Origin: Coccinella septempunctata
Taxonomy: Eukaryota > Arthropoda > Insecta > Coleoptera > Coccinellidae
Assembly (NCBI RefSeq): GCF_907165205.1
Contig: NC_058191.1
Coordinates: forward strand, 15,502,501 to 15,566,500
DNA: 64,000 bases
Direction of reading: 5' to 3'
A model generated the notes under the pieces. The model was not told the DNA's origin and ran no database searches. It saw only the letters and a program-made list of their open reading frames with translations. This document shows positions 1-10,655 of the stretch, one piece after another. The translations under genes and the position numbers were made by a program. Positions within the stretch are counted from its first letter, which is position 1; each line of letters opens with the position of its first letter.

Positions 1-152
1 AACCAGTCGAGTATGTGTATTGGAATGATGTGAATGAACTAGTTGATAGATTACAATTACTTCATGCGTCAAGAGATGCAGGTAATACATCGGTGGATAA
101 TGAAATCCAATCTATTATCGAAGAACTACGCGAAGCTAACATTATATATTAA
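1..152 (+). CDS. C-terminal end of a conserved Polinton-linked protein (partial)
   Basis: The reading frame is open from the window edge to a TAA at 150-152. About 49 residues are visible, with a YVYWNDVNELVDRLQLL segment and the ending SIIEELREANIIY. From memory this resembles the C-terminal tail of a conserved protein seen beside the integrase in arthropod Polintons; its function is unknown to me. It stops three bases before the next start, as expected for tightly packed Polinton genes. The N-terminal part is outside the window. Confidence 0.5.
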   Translation, partial: PVEYVYWNDVNELVDRLQLLHASRDAGNTSVDNEIQSIIEELREANIIY

Positions 153-154
153 TA

Positions 155-574
155 ATGCAGTTTGAAATGATCAACAGTTCAAGAATGCCTCTCAGTAAGT
201 TTGGTGGAACCTCACGAGGGCTACAAAATAAATATAAACGTAAACGTACTGAAAGTCAAAGCTTCCCTTTAACTTCAGATGGTGATTATGATTTCGGTAA
301 TCGTAAGCTATGCAATGTAAGAATACCCACCGAAAAAAGTGATGTTGTGACTAAAGAAATTCTAGACAATGAATTGCTCAAAGTTATCAATTTAATGGGC
401 GATTTAGGAATCAGAGTCCAAAGTATCAAAAACGAGTTGGAGCTCAGCCATGAGAAAATTATCTCCGATGTTTTATCCAACCAGGAAAAATGTCTTCAGG
501 ATTTGAAACAAGAAATGAGGGAAGATTTCAGATCATTTGTTATAAAGTGTAGTGAGAAGGTCACAAAGAATTGA
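155..574 (+). CDS. Hypothetical small Polinton protein with C-terminal coiled coil
   Basis: This 139-residue open frame begins three bases after the stop of the upstream gene; a second ATG ten codons in (MPLSKFGGT) is the likelier start because it begins the compact conserved-looking part. The N-terminal third is basic (KYKRKRTES). The C-terminal half has heptad-like hydrophobic spacing (ELLKVINLMGDLGIRVQSI onward) and probably forms a coiled coil. No catalytic motif is visible. Its position between a conserved gene and the integrase suggests a structural or DNA-binding accessory role, but that is inference only. Confidence 0.5.
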   Translation: MQFEMINSSRMPLSKFGGTSRGLQNKYKRKRTESQSFPLTSDGDYDFGNRKLCNVRIPTEKSDVVTKEILDNELLKVINLMGDLGIRVQSIKNELELSHEKIISDVLSNQEKCLQDLKQEMREDFRSFVIKCSEKVTKN

Positions 575-661
575 TTGAGATTTTAACTTTACGAATAGAC
601 TAGGTACAACTACAACTGACTCGATAGTTATCCTACTCAATTAAAAAAAAGACCATTTCCA

Positions 662-1594
662 ATGGAGCACTCAAAGGAGAAAGTTCAAGTGGTTAATGAG
701 CTGCATAGACCAGCTAGAAAAAATTTCCCCCGAAGGCGTACTATCATCAAGGGTATAGATGATTTGTAGCAGAGTGATTTGATGCAAATGGACTCGTATG
801 CTGATGAAAACAAAAATCATACATTTGTTCTCGTTGTGATTGATTGCTTTTCCAAATTTGTCTGGACTAAAGCATTGAAAACGAAATGTGCCGAAGAAGT
901 TACTAAGGCGTTTTCGGAAATATTGAAACAGAGTAATAGAAGACCCAAGAACCTACAGACTGACCAAGGAAGAGAGTTTTTCAATTTTAAATTCAAAAAC
1001 CTAATGAAAAAATATAAGATCAATCATTACAATACATATTCTGTGAAAAAAGCAGCAATTGTTGAACGAGTAATACGAACTCTTAAAGAAAAACTATTCA
1101 AGCATTTCCGTTTGAATGGAACATACTATTGGTTGCAAATCCTACCGAAAATTGTAGCTGATTACAATACAATTAAACATAGAACAATTGGAATGAGTCC
1201 TATTGAAGTAAATAAGTCAAATGAGAAACTCCTACTTAGAAGTCGGTACAATCACATCAAAATAGCTGGTAGAGGAAAATTTAAAGTTGGTGATACTGTG
1301 CGTATAAGTAAATTCAAACATGTTTTCTCTAAGGGTTATTTACCAAATTGGACAACAGAAATATTCAACATCAGTAAGATACAAATTACTAATCCAGTAA
1401 CTTACCTTCTTGATGACTTACAAGGTAATCCAATTCGAGGAGCTTTTTATGAGCCTGAACTGCAAAGCGCTTCAAACTCAGATATATATTTAGTTGAAAA
1501 AATTCTATGTGAGCGGGGAAACAAAGTACTTGTGAGATGGCTTGGATTCGATCAGTCAAATGATTCATGGATAGATAAATCCAACCGTTTATAG
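662..1594 (+). pseudogene. Polinton integrase with C-terminal chromodomain, one nonsense codon
   Basis: The protein is a retroviral-type (rve) integrase that inserts the excised element into host DNA. The frame opens with ATG at 662 and is interrupted by an in-frame TAG at 767-769; the rest runs open from about 770 to 1594. The catalytic triad is visible: D in VIDCFSKF near 841, D in TDQGREF near 958, and E in the AIVER segment near 1063. A C-terminal chromodomain (YLVEKIL to RWLGFDQSNDSWI, about 1487-1580) is typical of Polinton integrases and can guide insertion to marked chromatin. The single nonsense codon lies upstream of the catalytic core, so an ATG at 779 could still start a protein holding the triad. 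Confidence 0.85.
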
Positions 1595-1637
1595 AGATTT
1601 TTTAATTTAGTATCGCTTTGATCTTCAGTTCAGCAAC

Positions 1638-2266
1638 ATGTACTGTCAAGAGAGTGAATTTAATCCATCTCCATATTACGATTCTGAAATGATTGATATC
1701 GAAAAAAAATTTGTTTTGAATACAAATTTCAAAACAGGAGGATATAACATCGATTGTGGCTTAAGTAGTGCGAGAAACTATGAACCCTCAGTGAAGCTGT
1801 CAACGAATGAAGACTCTTTGATGTTTGGTGGAAAAATGTTCATTTCGTTTGATTACATGCAATGGATGATGCTTACTGAAATCCTCAACTTGAATGAAGC
1901 AAATGATATTCGATTTATTGATGATATTTCTGTTACAACCACAATTGTGAATGGATTCAAAATGATCATGATATCAAGGAAGGATATCATTTATATCTTA
2001 TTAGCGACGATGTTGCTAAGATTCTAGAATTCAATAAAAGTTTTCTCAGAAATAGATTGGAAATGCTTATGAAACTTGATTTCAAATCTTATTATAAGAA
2101 TTTTCTGATAACTATAACCAATATTAAAAAAGATAGTTCGAAATCCATTGAAGAACTAATAGGAATTTTTTGTCAGATCAATCCTTCTATTGAAAATTTG
2201 ATATTATGTGAATGTATGATTTCAAATGAAAACAACATTCTTTGTGACATAGAGAAATATTTGTGA
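1638..2266 (+). pseudogene. Hypothetical Polinton gene split by a frameshift
   Basis: Two frames lie end to end. One (1638-2027) begins MYCQESEFNPSPYYDSE; the other is open through about 2000-2266 and holds AKILEFNKSFLRNRLEML followed by a charged helical tail. The second frame extends upstream past its first ATG and overlaps the first near 1990-2025, which is the pattern of one original gene broken by an indel around 1980-2010. I do not recognise a functional domain. It follows the integrase by 44 bases on the same strand, so it was probably part of the same transcription unit. Confidence 0.45.
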
Positions 2267-2363
2267 AGGATAATAAAAATACTTTTTATACATTTCTTAG
2301 TATTTATTTCATATACATATATATCCACATATTTACAATGTTGAATAGTTCATTTAACATATT

Positions 2364-3137
2364 TCATAAATAAAATATTTCAGAGTCCGAATCTGAAGAT
2401 TCGGAATCGAAACAATATGAGGATTTGTATAAATCTGGAGGTTCCCTTTCCAACTTTTCATATAAATATCTATAAATGGGGTACACAGAGGGATCGCTTA
2501 AGTATTTCAAAAGAGACAAATATTTAAGAGGAGGAGGATTATAAACTAAAACATTTTTATACATTTCAGAATAAATTGATTCAACACAATGAGAGTGACA
2601 TTTACTATAGTAAGAATTAATCAATATGGATTTTTTTAACAGCAATGCTCTTCTGTCAACATGAATTGAAAAATAATCATTCAGTTTACTGAACGTGTCC
2701 AAATAAAGACAATGCGACATATTTTTCGCTGGCATATCTGTGTATTCCATAACATGAACTTTGATAGAAATTTCATTAATCGTACATATATATGAATCAG
2801 ATTTGATTAAATTCCATTCAAAATGAAAATCTGCGTGATTTTCATCATCATCATCATCATCATCGCCCTCATTTGTCTTTGTCCACAATATGGATTTGCC
2901 ACGGAACCAATCCATCATTAGATCATGATGAGGACCCAGTATCCATACTTCGATTATGTCGAAGGTTGGAATCAATCCCTGTAAGTACAATATGAATTGT
3001 CCCACAAGCATCCAATCCTTTATTGGAAACTGTTCAAATTCTTCATATTGTTGTGGAAACTTTTTGATGAATTTCTCAGACAAATTCGGGTCGTATGAGA
3101 AAGTTCTTTCAATGGCTGTCACAGCATAATTCATCAT
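2364..3137 (-). CDS. Hypothetical Polinton protein, 257 aa
   Basis: This intact frame starts with MMNYAVTAIERTF and ends SDSDSEIFYL. It is acidic, with an Asp run (about residues 91-97) encoded by a TCATCA microsatellite near 2843-2865 that may vary in length, and a Ser/Asp-rich C-terminus. The middle part (DWMLVGQFILYLQGLIP, then VWILGPHHDLMMDWF) looks globular. I do not recognise the family. It lies downstream of and collinear with the polymerase gene, 30 bases after its stop, suggesting one minus-strand operon-like transcript. Confidence 0.5.
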   Translation of the reverse strand: MMNYAVTAIERTFSYDPNLSEKFIKKFPQQYEEFEQFPIKDWMLVGQFILYLQGLIPTFDIIEVWILGPHHDLMMDWFRGKSILWTKTNEGDDDDDDDENHADFHFEWNLIKSDSYICTINEISIKVHVMEYTDMPAKNMSHCLYLDTFSKLNDYFSIHVDRRALLLKKSILINSYYSKCHSHCVESIYSEMYKNVLVYNPPPLKYLSLLKYLSDPSVYPIYRYLYEKLEREPPDLYKSSYCFDSESSDSDSEIFYL

Positions 3138-3167
3138 TATATTTCTCCCCCTCTCACCCTCTGGAAT

Positions 3168-6100
3168 CTAGGATGATGATGGTATTCGATAATGACCCCA
3201 AGGTAGAGTACAATGTGAATTAGGTAGGATGTATCTTTTATCGTCTCTACTACACAATGCAATTTTCTCCTGTTCAATTGAAAAAACATCATGACGTTTA
3301 GATATTATATTTCTTTGTCCTACTAATTTAGTGTTGGAATCAATCAAGCATTTCAAGTAGTCATCGAAAGAAAGGCTTTTAATCACATTCCGCTTTATGC
3401 CTTTCACTTTTTTTATTTCCTCTTTATCAACACGAAATGAGTACATTTTTGATCTTAATCCTACGAAATCGGTCATAATCTTACCATTATTCTCATCCTT
3501 CATCAAACCCAATACTTTTTTATTGACTTGAGGAATTCCATATGGATTTCCTTTAGGATAGTCAGATGTATCAAAGCGTGCGTAGCAATCTCGTTTTATG
3601 CACTCATAGGGATTTTGATTTGATACCTCATAAGTTAAACTATCAGTATCTACATAATTCAATATACTTTCTTTGAAATTAGGTTGGAAATAATCGTAAT
3701 GAAATTCGTACAAGCAAACCTTTGAAATGTCTAATACAGACATTCCTACATATATTGGTTTATCGATTGTGATTAAACGCTTTTGCAATTCAATAGCGAC
3801 TAGATTTTCTCCGAAGATCATTCTATCCTTGTAGAAAGGGCTAGAAATCAAATTCATTGCACCATATTTGCCATACCATTTGTTGACCAATTTAACTTCT
3901 CTATGCTTCCGGACGTTTTCAATCGTTTTCCCATACACAGCATTAACCATTAATTTGAAAAGATTTTTTTCAAAATTGTTCTTTGCTGTCTGCCTCAAAT
4001 GTGTATTTTTGTCAATATACATTTTGAGCCAGGCAGATTGTTTGAATTGAAGAACTCTATGGACTTTTTTCAAAACAAGTCCATGACTCAAGGCTTGTTT
4101 CAAAGTCCTATAATGCACGATATAATTTTTTTTTCATGATAAAGGGTAGTTAATAATTTAGGCAACTTTGATCCAGGTGGGATACGTGATTCCGCACAGA
4201 ATGGCAAGTCTTTGTGCTGGTCGTGTATTTCGGCGGGATATTCCAAATCAACCTCTAAAATATATCCCTCGGGAGCATCATCAGGTATTTGTGTAATATC
4301 TATATTTGTGTCTGTCCACTTGAATCCCCCATATGGCAAAAACTGACTCATAGCCCAACCATATAAGTTATTCACATCTATGTAGAGTAAATACTTTTCA
4401 GGTTCATTAACATCGAATTTTGGCCCCATATATTTGTTATTAGCCGTAGAGTATCTGTTTGAACACTGACTTATTCCACCTCTTATACCGTTTTCTATGA
4501 ATAGTAATATGTCAATATCTTTAATGATTTCTAATTTGATTTTTGTTGTTTTAAGCAAACATTGAAAGGTATAACCCGGAAGGGTGTAAAAATGAATAGG
4601 ATCTAATTCATACTCTTTTATACAGCTATTGCGGAATTGTTCGAACACATCGGCTAAAAGCATAATATCAGTTTTAAGATATAACATCATATAATCTTTC
4701 AATGATTGACAATTGAATGTGGACCATATTAGTTGAGCATGTAGATATTGTTCATCACTTATCTCTTCATAATTCAATTTGTTGTAGAATTTCTCAATGG
4801 ACGGTAGCCATGTATCATTCAATTTATCAACACTACTAATATAGTCATAGGGAAACACACCTTTTTTAGTCAAAAGTTTGAATGCATCATCATTATAGTC
4901 GAAAAATTGTTTTTTCAATTCAATAAACTGATTCAATGAAAGATATGAGGCTAAATTCTCTAGTGAACTGTTGAGAAAACGTAAACTATCAATGAACCTG
5001 AATTGTATTTGAGTATTTTCATCATATTTCGTAAAACTAATATATTTTTCTTTATTTAATGGTAGAACAGAAACGCGGCCCTGTTTTGCAATCTCCTTTA
5101 TAAGAAAATGTGCGTCATATCCACCTAGATTATGGAAAACTACTGGTATGATAAAAGACTTTTTGAAATTGAGATTACAACTATTGTGAGCCCACCCGCG
5201 GCACACTCCAGTAAAGTGATCATGGTCCATGACTATTTTATCATCCGCTTTGAATGTTTTCTCACATATATGGCATATAACTCGACTATGTGAACCAGTT
5301 GAGTTTATGGGTTTCACATGATTAATTATTTTGCATAACCTATCTGCAATCTCACACAATTTATTCGATAACCATTCCATGCAATCAACCATAGTATAGC
5401 TCTCATAATATGACGTTACAATGTCCTCATAAGAACTTTTCAAATAAAAACCTGCGCTGATAGGTTTGTGTTCTTGATACTTTAAACAACTCAAATTTAT
5501 ATCATTGATTGGTTTCAAATATGACTCAAAGTCACAATACATTACAAAAGGACTTCTCTGTTTGTATCTGTAATTTGTAAAACTAACATGAGACTTTTCT
5601 GGAAACTGTATGTGACATGGCTCATGATTCGAGCACAATTCGATATGTTGCCCTAGTTTTTCTTCTGTAGTGAAATAATTAAGACATTGATCGCATATGA
5701 ACTTATTTTTTTTAGACTTACTAAGTTGTTTCGACACTAACCTCGACAAGTTCTTAATATACACATAATGATATTCTATTTTGGCATCAATAGGAGCATT
5801 TTTCCCATCATCAATATGGTTATATATATTCTGAATTAGAAGTAAATTGGCATGTCTTTGTGGAATTTTGGATTTGCAGATACGAGATGGAACTACAATG
5901 AAATCATAATTTTTAACCATTTGCAGTGAGAAAACATTCACTGAAACATTATTCAACATTTCAAACCTCTCTATATCTTTAAGTTTTATACGAAAATCTA
6001 TACCATCACAATCAAAAATAGTGCTTGGGTGGGGATATGATGACACTCTATCAGAGTGGGAAGATGCTGGATGTAAGCATGCAGTAATACTCCACAAAAA

Positions 6101-6853
6101 ACAACATTGACCATTGTTTTTGATATTAATGCATGCTTTTTTGGCCGCAATTTTTTCAGGAAGATGGATGAATGAACTACCTCCATTACCCATTTCCACC
6201 TTATTCAAATTGACTTCTAATGAAACAATTGATTGAAGAGCAAAACCACTCTCTTTCTCTTGAAATTCTTCAAGTTTTTGTTTGATTATGTTTAAAGCAT
6301 TTCTTTCAAACCAATCATTTACATCTGTTCCCCCATCAATTGTTGCATTTTGTGTAGGGAAATATTTGAAATCGAGTAGCTCATCATCACCACTTTTTTT
6401 AATGAATTGTCCGCAAAATACTAAATTCACTTTAACAATTCCAATACTGCTTATTGCATTTCTAATTCTATATTTGAAAAGATGAAATGCATCATCGAAA
6501 AATTCTTCAACGACCGTATGCTTCAAATTGATTATAACCCCAGTTCTTATTCTTGATTCAAATGCTGATTGAACATCCTCCCATTTCACCCGATTACTTC
6601 TTACACTTCGTATTCCCTCACCTCTATGCGCATCAAAGGATTTGAGTTGAATTTTGTATCTTTTCAAATGGCAAATGGCAGATTGAATGCTGAATTTTTG
6701 TCCGTGATGAGTATTTTTCATTAAATTTTTCAATAAACGAATATGTTTGTTAATCAAATTGATCCATTTTTTTCTAATCATGATGTCATTTTCGTGAAAC
6801 AGAAGATTCATTGCATTATGGAATAAATCAATATTACATACCTCCATCTTCAC
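3168..6853 (-). pseudogene. Protein-primed DNA polymerase B (Polinton PolB), one frameshift
   Basis: The product would replicate the element by protein-primed synthesis. From the N-terminus I see a C2H2-like finger (CDQC...H...C, about residues 388-410), exonuclease motif I (YCDFESYLKP, about 437), a Cys/His module with VMDHDHFTGVCRG (about 523-545) resembling recombination endonuclease VII-type zinc sites, exonuclease motif II (HNLGGYDAHF, about 575), polymerase motif A (DVNNLYGWAMS, about 824), motif B (LMVNAVYGKTIEN, near nt 3930) and motif C (YVDTDSLTYE, near nt 3640). The frame is lost once at a T-run near 4120-4133, splitting the gene into 917- and 316-codon pieces, so motifs B and C are separated from the exonuclease part. 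The start overlaps the upstream gene's stop. Confidence 0.88.
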
Positions 6854-7158
6854 AATTGGACAATCTCAAAGAGTTGAACTGGTTTATATTTCGGTATTTC
6901 CTTCACCCCAAGGAATTTGATTCCAAACCCAGCTCCACTGAATTCCTTTATGACTTGCTTCAGATGGTCGTTTGCTCGTTTCGGTAGAAATATACACTTT
7001 TCTTCCAACTCCAAGAGAATAGATTCCCCGAATCTAGTCTTCAGTAATTTTGCATCAATTATTCGATGGACTTCACCCACTATCAAATCCTTAAGTGATG
7101 CAATTGGTTTCTGGTGCTGTGAAAGTGAACCACACTGGTTAATTTTTGTCAGATCCAT
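6850..7158 (-). CDS. Small conserved protein upstream of PolB, 102 aa
   Basis: This intact frame (start MDLTKINQCGSLSQ, end KPVQLFEIVQL) overlaps the polymerase start by four bases in an ATGA arrangement, which suggests translational coupling. Small proteins of about 100 residues are seen in this position in insect Polintons. The alternating hydrophobic pattern (IDAKLLKTRFGESILLEL, then FGIKFLGVKE) suggests a compact beta-rich fold, possibly OB-like single-stranded DNA binding, but no diagnostic motif is visible and this is inference. Confidence 0.5.
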   Translation of the reverse strand: MDLTKINQCGSLSQHQKPIASLKDLIVGEVHRIIDAKLLKTRFGESILLELEEKCIFLPKRANDHLKQVIKEFSGAGFGIKFLGVKEIPKYKPVQLFEIVQL

Positions 7159-7424
7159 TGTTATAATTTTTATTGTTTTTTTTTTATTTTATGCTGAAAT
7201 AAATTTCAAATATTTAAGAATATTTCTATCGCTACAAAGTTTGAATACTTACATTGGAAAATGAGATTCGTCACAAAAATTCACTGAAGAAAAACAATTT
7301 CTTATTACTCTATGGACTGCAACAAACTCTGTGATATTTCTTTTTTCATCAAAGTCAGAGCAACTGAGAATTGAAGACTGATGTTGGAATGGCAGTTCTA
7401 TTCTTTTTATATTCTTCTCAAGTA
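7159..7424. other. AT-rich non-coding stretch
   Basis: No gene is visible. The sequence has T-runs and a possible minus-strand promoter or leader for the polymerase operon, whose first ATG is at 7158. I could not identify the Polinton terminal repeat here. Confidence 0.4.
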
Positions 7425-7554
7425 TTGAGAATGTCTTGAGAAGCGTCTTGCGACATCAGTCTTATTAATAAATTTGACTTGAGACTCTGTCAAGATGACG
7501 TCTCAATCGGCGATCTCACTTGAGTAGGCGCTTATTAATAAATGTGACTCAAGT
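7425..7554. repeat. CTCAAG/CTTGAG-rich repeat, possibly MITE-like
   Basis: A near-identical 23-bp unit (CTTATTAATAAATTTGACT and its variant with G) occurs at 7461-7483 and 7529-7551, within DNA rich in CTTGAG and CTCAAG. A similar composition occurs at 34060-34266, which also contains TATTAATA. The BEL element at 7555 is inserted in this repeat; the right flank at 15058-15160 continues with similar motifs. The pattern suggests subterminal repeats of a DNA transposon, perhaps PIF/Harbinger-like, but no complete copy is resolved. Confidence 0.4.
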
Positions 7555-7757
7555 TGTTGCTAATTATTATTTAATATTGATTGTTTGAATATGATCATGA
7601 TATTTATGAAAACAGGAGAGTTGACAGTTGTTGTTTCTGACATGAATAATAAAAAAATATAATCAGAACGTGAGTTGTTAGTTGAAAAAAAGGTATAATC
7701 AAGGTAGAAAATCAGGTTTCTGCCGAATATAACTACTGTAAGCATCTAGGGCTTACA
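7555..7757 (+). repeat. 5' LTR of the BEL/Pao element
   Basis: It begins TGTTGCTAATT and ends GGGCTTACA. The match to 14852-15057 covers the whole length with scattered substitutions and small indels, so the insertion is not recent. Confidence 0.92.
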
Positions 7758-7776
7758 TTTGGTCCTTCGTGTACAG
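7758..7776 (+). promoter_or_regulatory. Primer-binding site of the BEL/Pao element
   Basis: TTTGGTCCTTCGTG directly follows the 5' LTR, the position where a tRNA 3' end primes minus-strand synthesis; TTTGGTCCTTCG-type sites are common in BEL/Pao elements. The tRNA was not determined. Confidence 0.6.
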
Positions 7777-7795
7777 ATAAATAGTCCTTGGATAG

Positions 7796-8490
7796 ATGTC
7801 CCTTGTCAGAGGAAACGAGCGAATAAGGAATAAAAATGTAAAAGCTGTTCCGTCAACACAGATCGATGAAGCTGATACAGAAAAAGGGTCAGGAACAGAA
7901 ATAAGCAGGTCAAAAGCAACTTCGGAGTCGAAGAGGAGTTTGCGAAGAATAGGACAATTAATTAAAGGCGAATCTGGAGTTCAAAGAGGCGGAACTAGAG
8001 GTTAGGCGTTTAGAGTTGGAGTTGAAAAGAGCAGAAATATCCAGCTCAAATTCAGAATATGAAGACATAGAAAGCAGGCAAGTCTCAGAAAATGCATATC
8101 AAGTAGAAAGTGTTTCCTCATTTAGGAAAGCAAATTTAGTTCAAGACTGGATCAACGAAAAATTGAAACCCTTCGTCGCACATCGAGTAGGTGAAATCAA
8201 GGAAAATACTGATGTCTCCATATCGAATTGGATTTCAACAGTAGAAAATGTGGCTGACGAAGCCACAAGAGATAATAAAGAGTGTGACTTTTCATTGAAA
8301 AGTCGTTGGTTTAATGGTCCAGATTTTCTCAAGTTGGAAAAGAATTTCTGGAATATCAATGTTGTGGAACAAGAACGAACTATTCTCAATGAATGCATAA
8401 TGGAAATGAAGCGATAATTTGTGGTCATTAGCATCAGAACTCCAAAAATAAACTTGTCAGAATCTTTACCTGATATCGAAAGATTTTCGT
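7796..8490 (+). pseudogene. BEL/Pao gag, N-terminal part, truncated and frameshifted
   Basis: The first frame (7796-8005) begins MSLVRGNERIRNKN. The second (8016-8417) continues with coiled, charged sequence (SSFRKANLVQDWINEKLKPF). Beyond its stop a further short stretch near 8430-8490 reads as the LPKINLPxF-like entrance to the DUF1759 domain of BEL gag proteins. The frame then ends at the LTR of the nested gypsy element at 8503. Stops at 8003 and 8415 and the truncation make it non-functional. Confidence 0.6.
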
Positions 8491-8502
8491 CGATTCGGAA
8501 GT

Positions 8503-9237
8503 TGTGACGAGGCAGATTTTGCCCCGCCACGAAAAGGAAATTTCTTCACCTATACTTGCATAATAAGACCTTTCAACCGAAATATTTTCGAAGAAAACCG
8601 TTATGTTATCATAGGAGGTCTTTACCGATTTATATTATGCCATTGTTTTCTACCGACCAGTCCCATATTTGTGGCTGAAACCGTATATGTCTTTTGATTT
8701 CGGAGTTCATATATTTTCGAATTCTTTCCGTTCAAGGTCTTTCAACTGGTTCCGTTTTTCCTTCTCTTCAATTGTTTCTGTCTCTTTCCGAGCCCATTGA
8801 TTGACCGAACAATTTGAGTTTATCGAATGGGGACTGAGTTACCCATGGTGGGGCAGTTTTCCGCGAAGTGGTACCTACTTCTTCGAGTTCCGGCGCTGAA
8901 GGTCAAGATCAGTATGAATGGAGATCGAGCTGCCGAGAAAAGTGCGTAAGGTGTTATTGCCGTGAATTACGTCAAGAAGTTTGAAAGTTCAAGGCAAGTC
9001 ACTTGTAGCATTATTGTTCCTTACGTAGTGCATACCTGAGGGCTATTTTCCGCTTTCTTTAGTCCGTTGGACTGGCTGAGAATACTTACCTACCGTTTAA
9101 ACTTAATCTAGTGATCGTAGACTGTGTAGAGTGCCGGCTTCCGCGTCCGTTATTGGACCGCCATTGGGTCCCAGGAAGACTTGGTGTTCCTACCGTATTT
9201 TTGGTGCTTATTTTGTTAATAGATTGCCGCCTTCATA
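8503..9237 (+). repeat. Upstream LTR of the nested gypsy element, truncated
   Basis: It starts TGTGACGAGGCAGATTTTGC and matches the downstream LTR from 12067 with several indels, for example extra sequence around 8687-8760. The match stops near 9237, while the downstream LTR continues for about 700 bp more. The missing end includes the normal LTR end and PBS. Confidence 0.85.
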
Positions 9238-10333
9238 CAACCGACCGCCGGCCAACATCCTCCCATTTACCGTTGAACAAGCACTGCCAACCGACCGAAC
9301 CAGTGAGGAAAACAGACCGCTAATAACATCCCCTGTGTCAAGGCTATTAGCGAGGGATTTTGCCGAATCAACCAGGAGAGTTTCATTTGCATCATCTCCT
9401 ATCGGTACTGCTGGGGTGAGAGAAGTAAGAAGCGAAGTACCGACGACCAAGGAAGCCGAACTGACGGCCGAACATCCACCGATGAAACCGCCGAAGACCA
9501 CCGACCATTTCATCGTTCCTACCGTTCCTGTATGGAAATGGAACCTGACGTTCGATGGGTCACCCGGTGTGACCTCATTCCTGGAGGAAGCTGAGTATCT
9601 TGTCGAGGCTAAAAAGGTCAGCCACGAACAGTTGTTCGAGTCAATATACGAGCAGTTACGAGGGATGCAAGAGACTGGTACATTCCCCGGAGAGGCACCT
9701 TCAGCGATTGGACAGATTTCAAGGAACAACTCCGAGAGCCCTTTTTTTCCCCCCGACTACGAGGACATCTTTCTAGAGGAAATCAAGAAAGGCACTCAAA
9801 GAACAGATGAACGACTCTTGTTGTATGAAACTAGAATGCAAAATCTGTTTCAGAAGCTGACCGTTAAGCGACCGACCAAGGAAGAGCAGGTGAATATCAT
9901 CCGACGACGTTTACTGCCAGAATTGCAAACCGCCCTGGCCTTCCAACCGACTCCAACCATAGATGAACTGCTCCGAAAAGGAAAAGTTTTTGAATTAGTC
10001 AAATGGCAAACCGCTAACTATGCTTCGCCACCGATCCAAAAGAGTCTCATCAACGAACCGCATCTTCCCTTCCTGAATTCCCCACCGAACGTCAAGCCGA
10101 TCGGAATGCATCTGAACACTCCGAACCGCACCGAACCGTCCGAAAAACCGAAAGTAGCTCAGAGCTCTGCAACACTCCAACGACAGGATGAACCGAAAAA
10201 GTCGGACCGACCGCCAACCGAACCCCAGTGCTGGAGGGCCATCTCCGAGCACAATGCACCTCGAAACCGCTGCTGTTCTGCTCTCGATGTGGTAAGAGGG
10301 GTGTCAAGTCTAGGGATTGTAAGTGTCCGATAA
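9131..10333 (+). pseudogene. Gypsy gag (capsid region), internally deleted
   Basis: The long frame (400 codons) overlaps LTR-derived DNA at its start, so the first codons are not authentic. A capsid-like segment is readable: FDGSPGVTSFLEEAEYLVEA (about residues 137-156), followed near 9720-9760 by a jump that removes the middle of the capsid, then EEIKKGTQRTDERLLLYETR and an EEQVNIIRRRLLPELQTAL segment typical of retrotransposon gag. The C-terminal part is proline-rich and ends in Cys/Arg-rich sequence near 10240-10300 where a zinc knuckle would be expected, but no intact CCHC is seen. Confidence 0.65.
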
Positions 10334-10631
10334 ACTACTAAGGAACTGTCCGAAACCGGGGATCCGCCAGTTCCAAGCAACCCCATCCCCAGTTATACCG
10401 AAGAAAACCCTTTCTGATAACCGTCCTATAATTAATGTTCTTATAGGAGACAAGGAGTTCCAGGCACTCTTGGACACCGGATCAACCAGGTCCTTCATCA
10501 GCAGTGAAGTGGCTGCTCACTGCAAGGCCGCTGGAATAAAACCGAATTATGTTAGAGACGTTACCACCACCGTCGCTAAAGGAAGTTCTATCCCAATTAA
10601 GGAAATGTACACAGCACAGGTTCAGGTTTGA
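10323..10631 (+). pseudogene. Gypsy retropepsin-like aspartic protease
   Basis: The frame contains FQALLDTGSTRSFISSEVA (nt about 10460-10516), a clear retropepsin active-site DTG followed by the usual hydrophobic strand. The protease would cut the gag-pol polyprotein. About 60 residues continue before a TGA at 10629; the rest of the domain continues in another frame (SDLPISVVLRMDVLRAHDF near 10660), so a stop or frameshift splits it. Confidence 0.72.
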
Positions 10632-10655
10632 TCCGAAAACATTGAGGCTACGTGG

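Larger units (their letters stand above)
1..7260. mobile_element. Polinton/Maverick (adintovirus-like) element, right part
   Basis: The block carries a retroviral-type integrase with chromodomain on the plus strand and a protein-primed family-B DNA polymerase on the minus strand, the defining gene pair of self-synthesising Polintons. Small conserved genes lie around them. The left end lies outside the window, so the terminal inverted repeat and 6-bp target duplication cannot be checked, and I see no clear right terminal repeat before 7425. Capsid, protease and packaging ATPase genes are not in the visible part. Only two lesions (one TAG, one frameshift) break the two large genes, so this is a fairly young but defective copy. 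The right boundary is an estimate. Confidence 0.8.

Noticed and set aside
2840..2866. TCATCA run as a regulatory repeat
   Set aside because: It encodes an Asp run within an intact Polinton frame; a simple codon microsatellite is enough.
7159..7554. Polinton terminal inverted repeat at the right end
   Set aside because: No sequence with AG...CT ends or a partner could be seen, since the left end is outside the window.
9208..9729. Minus-strand 173-codon frame
   Set aside because: It lies opposite the gypsy gag capsid and has no recognisable motif, so it is a shadow.
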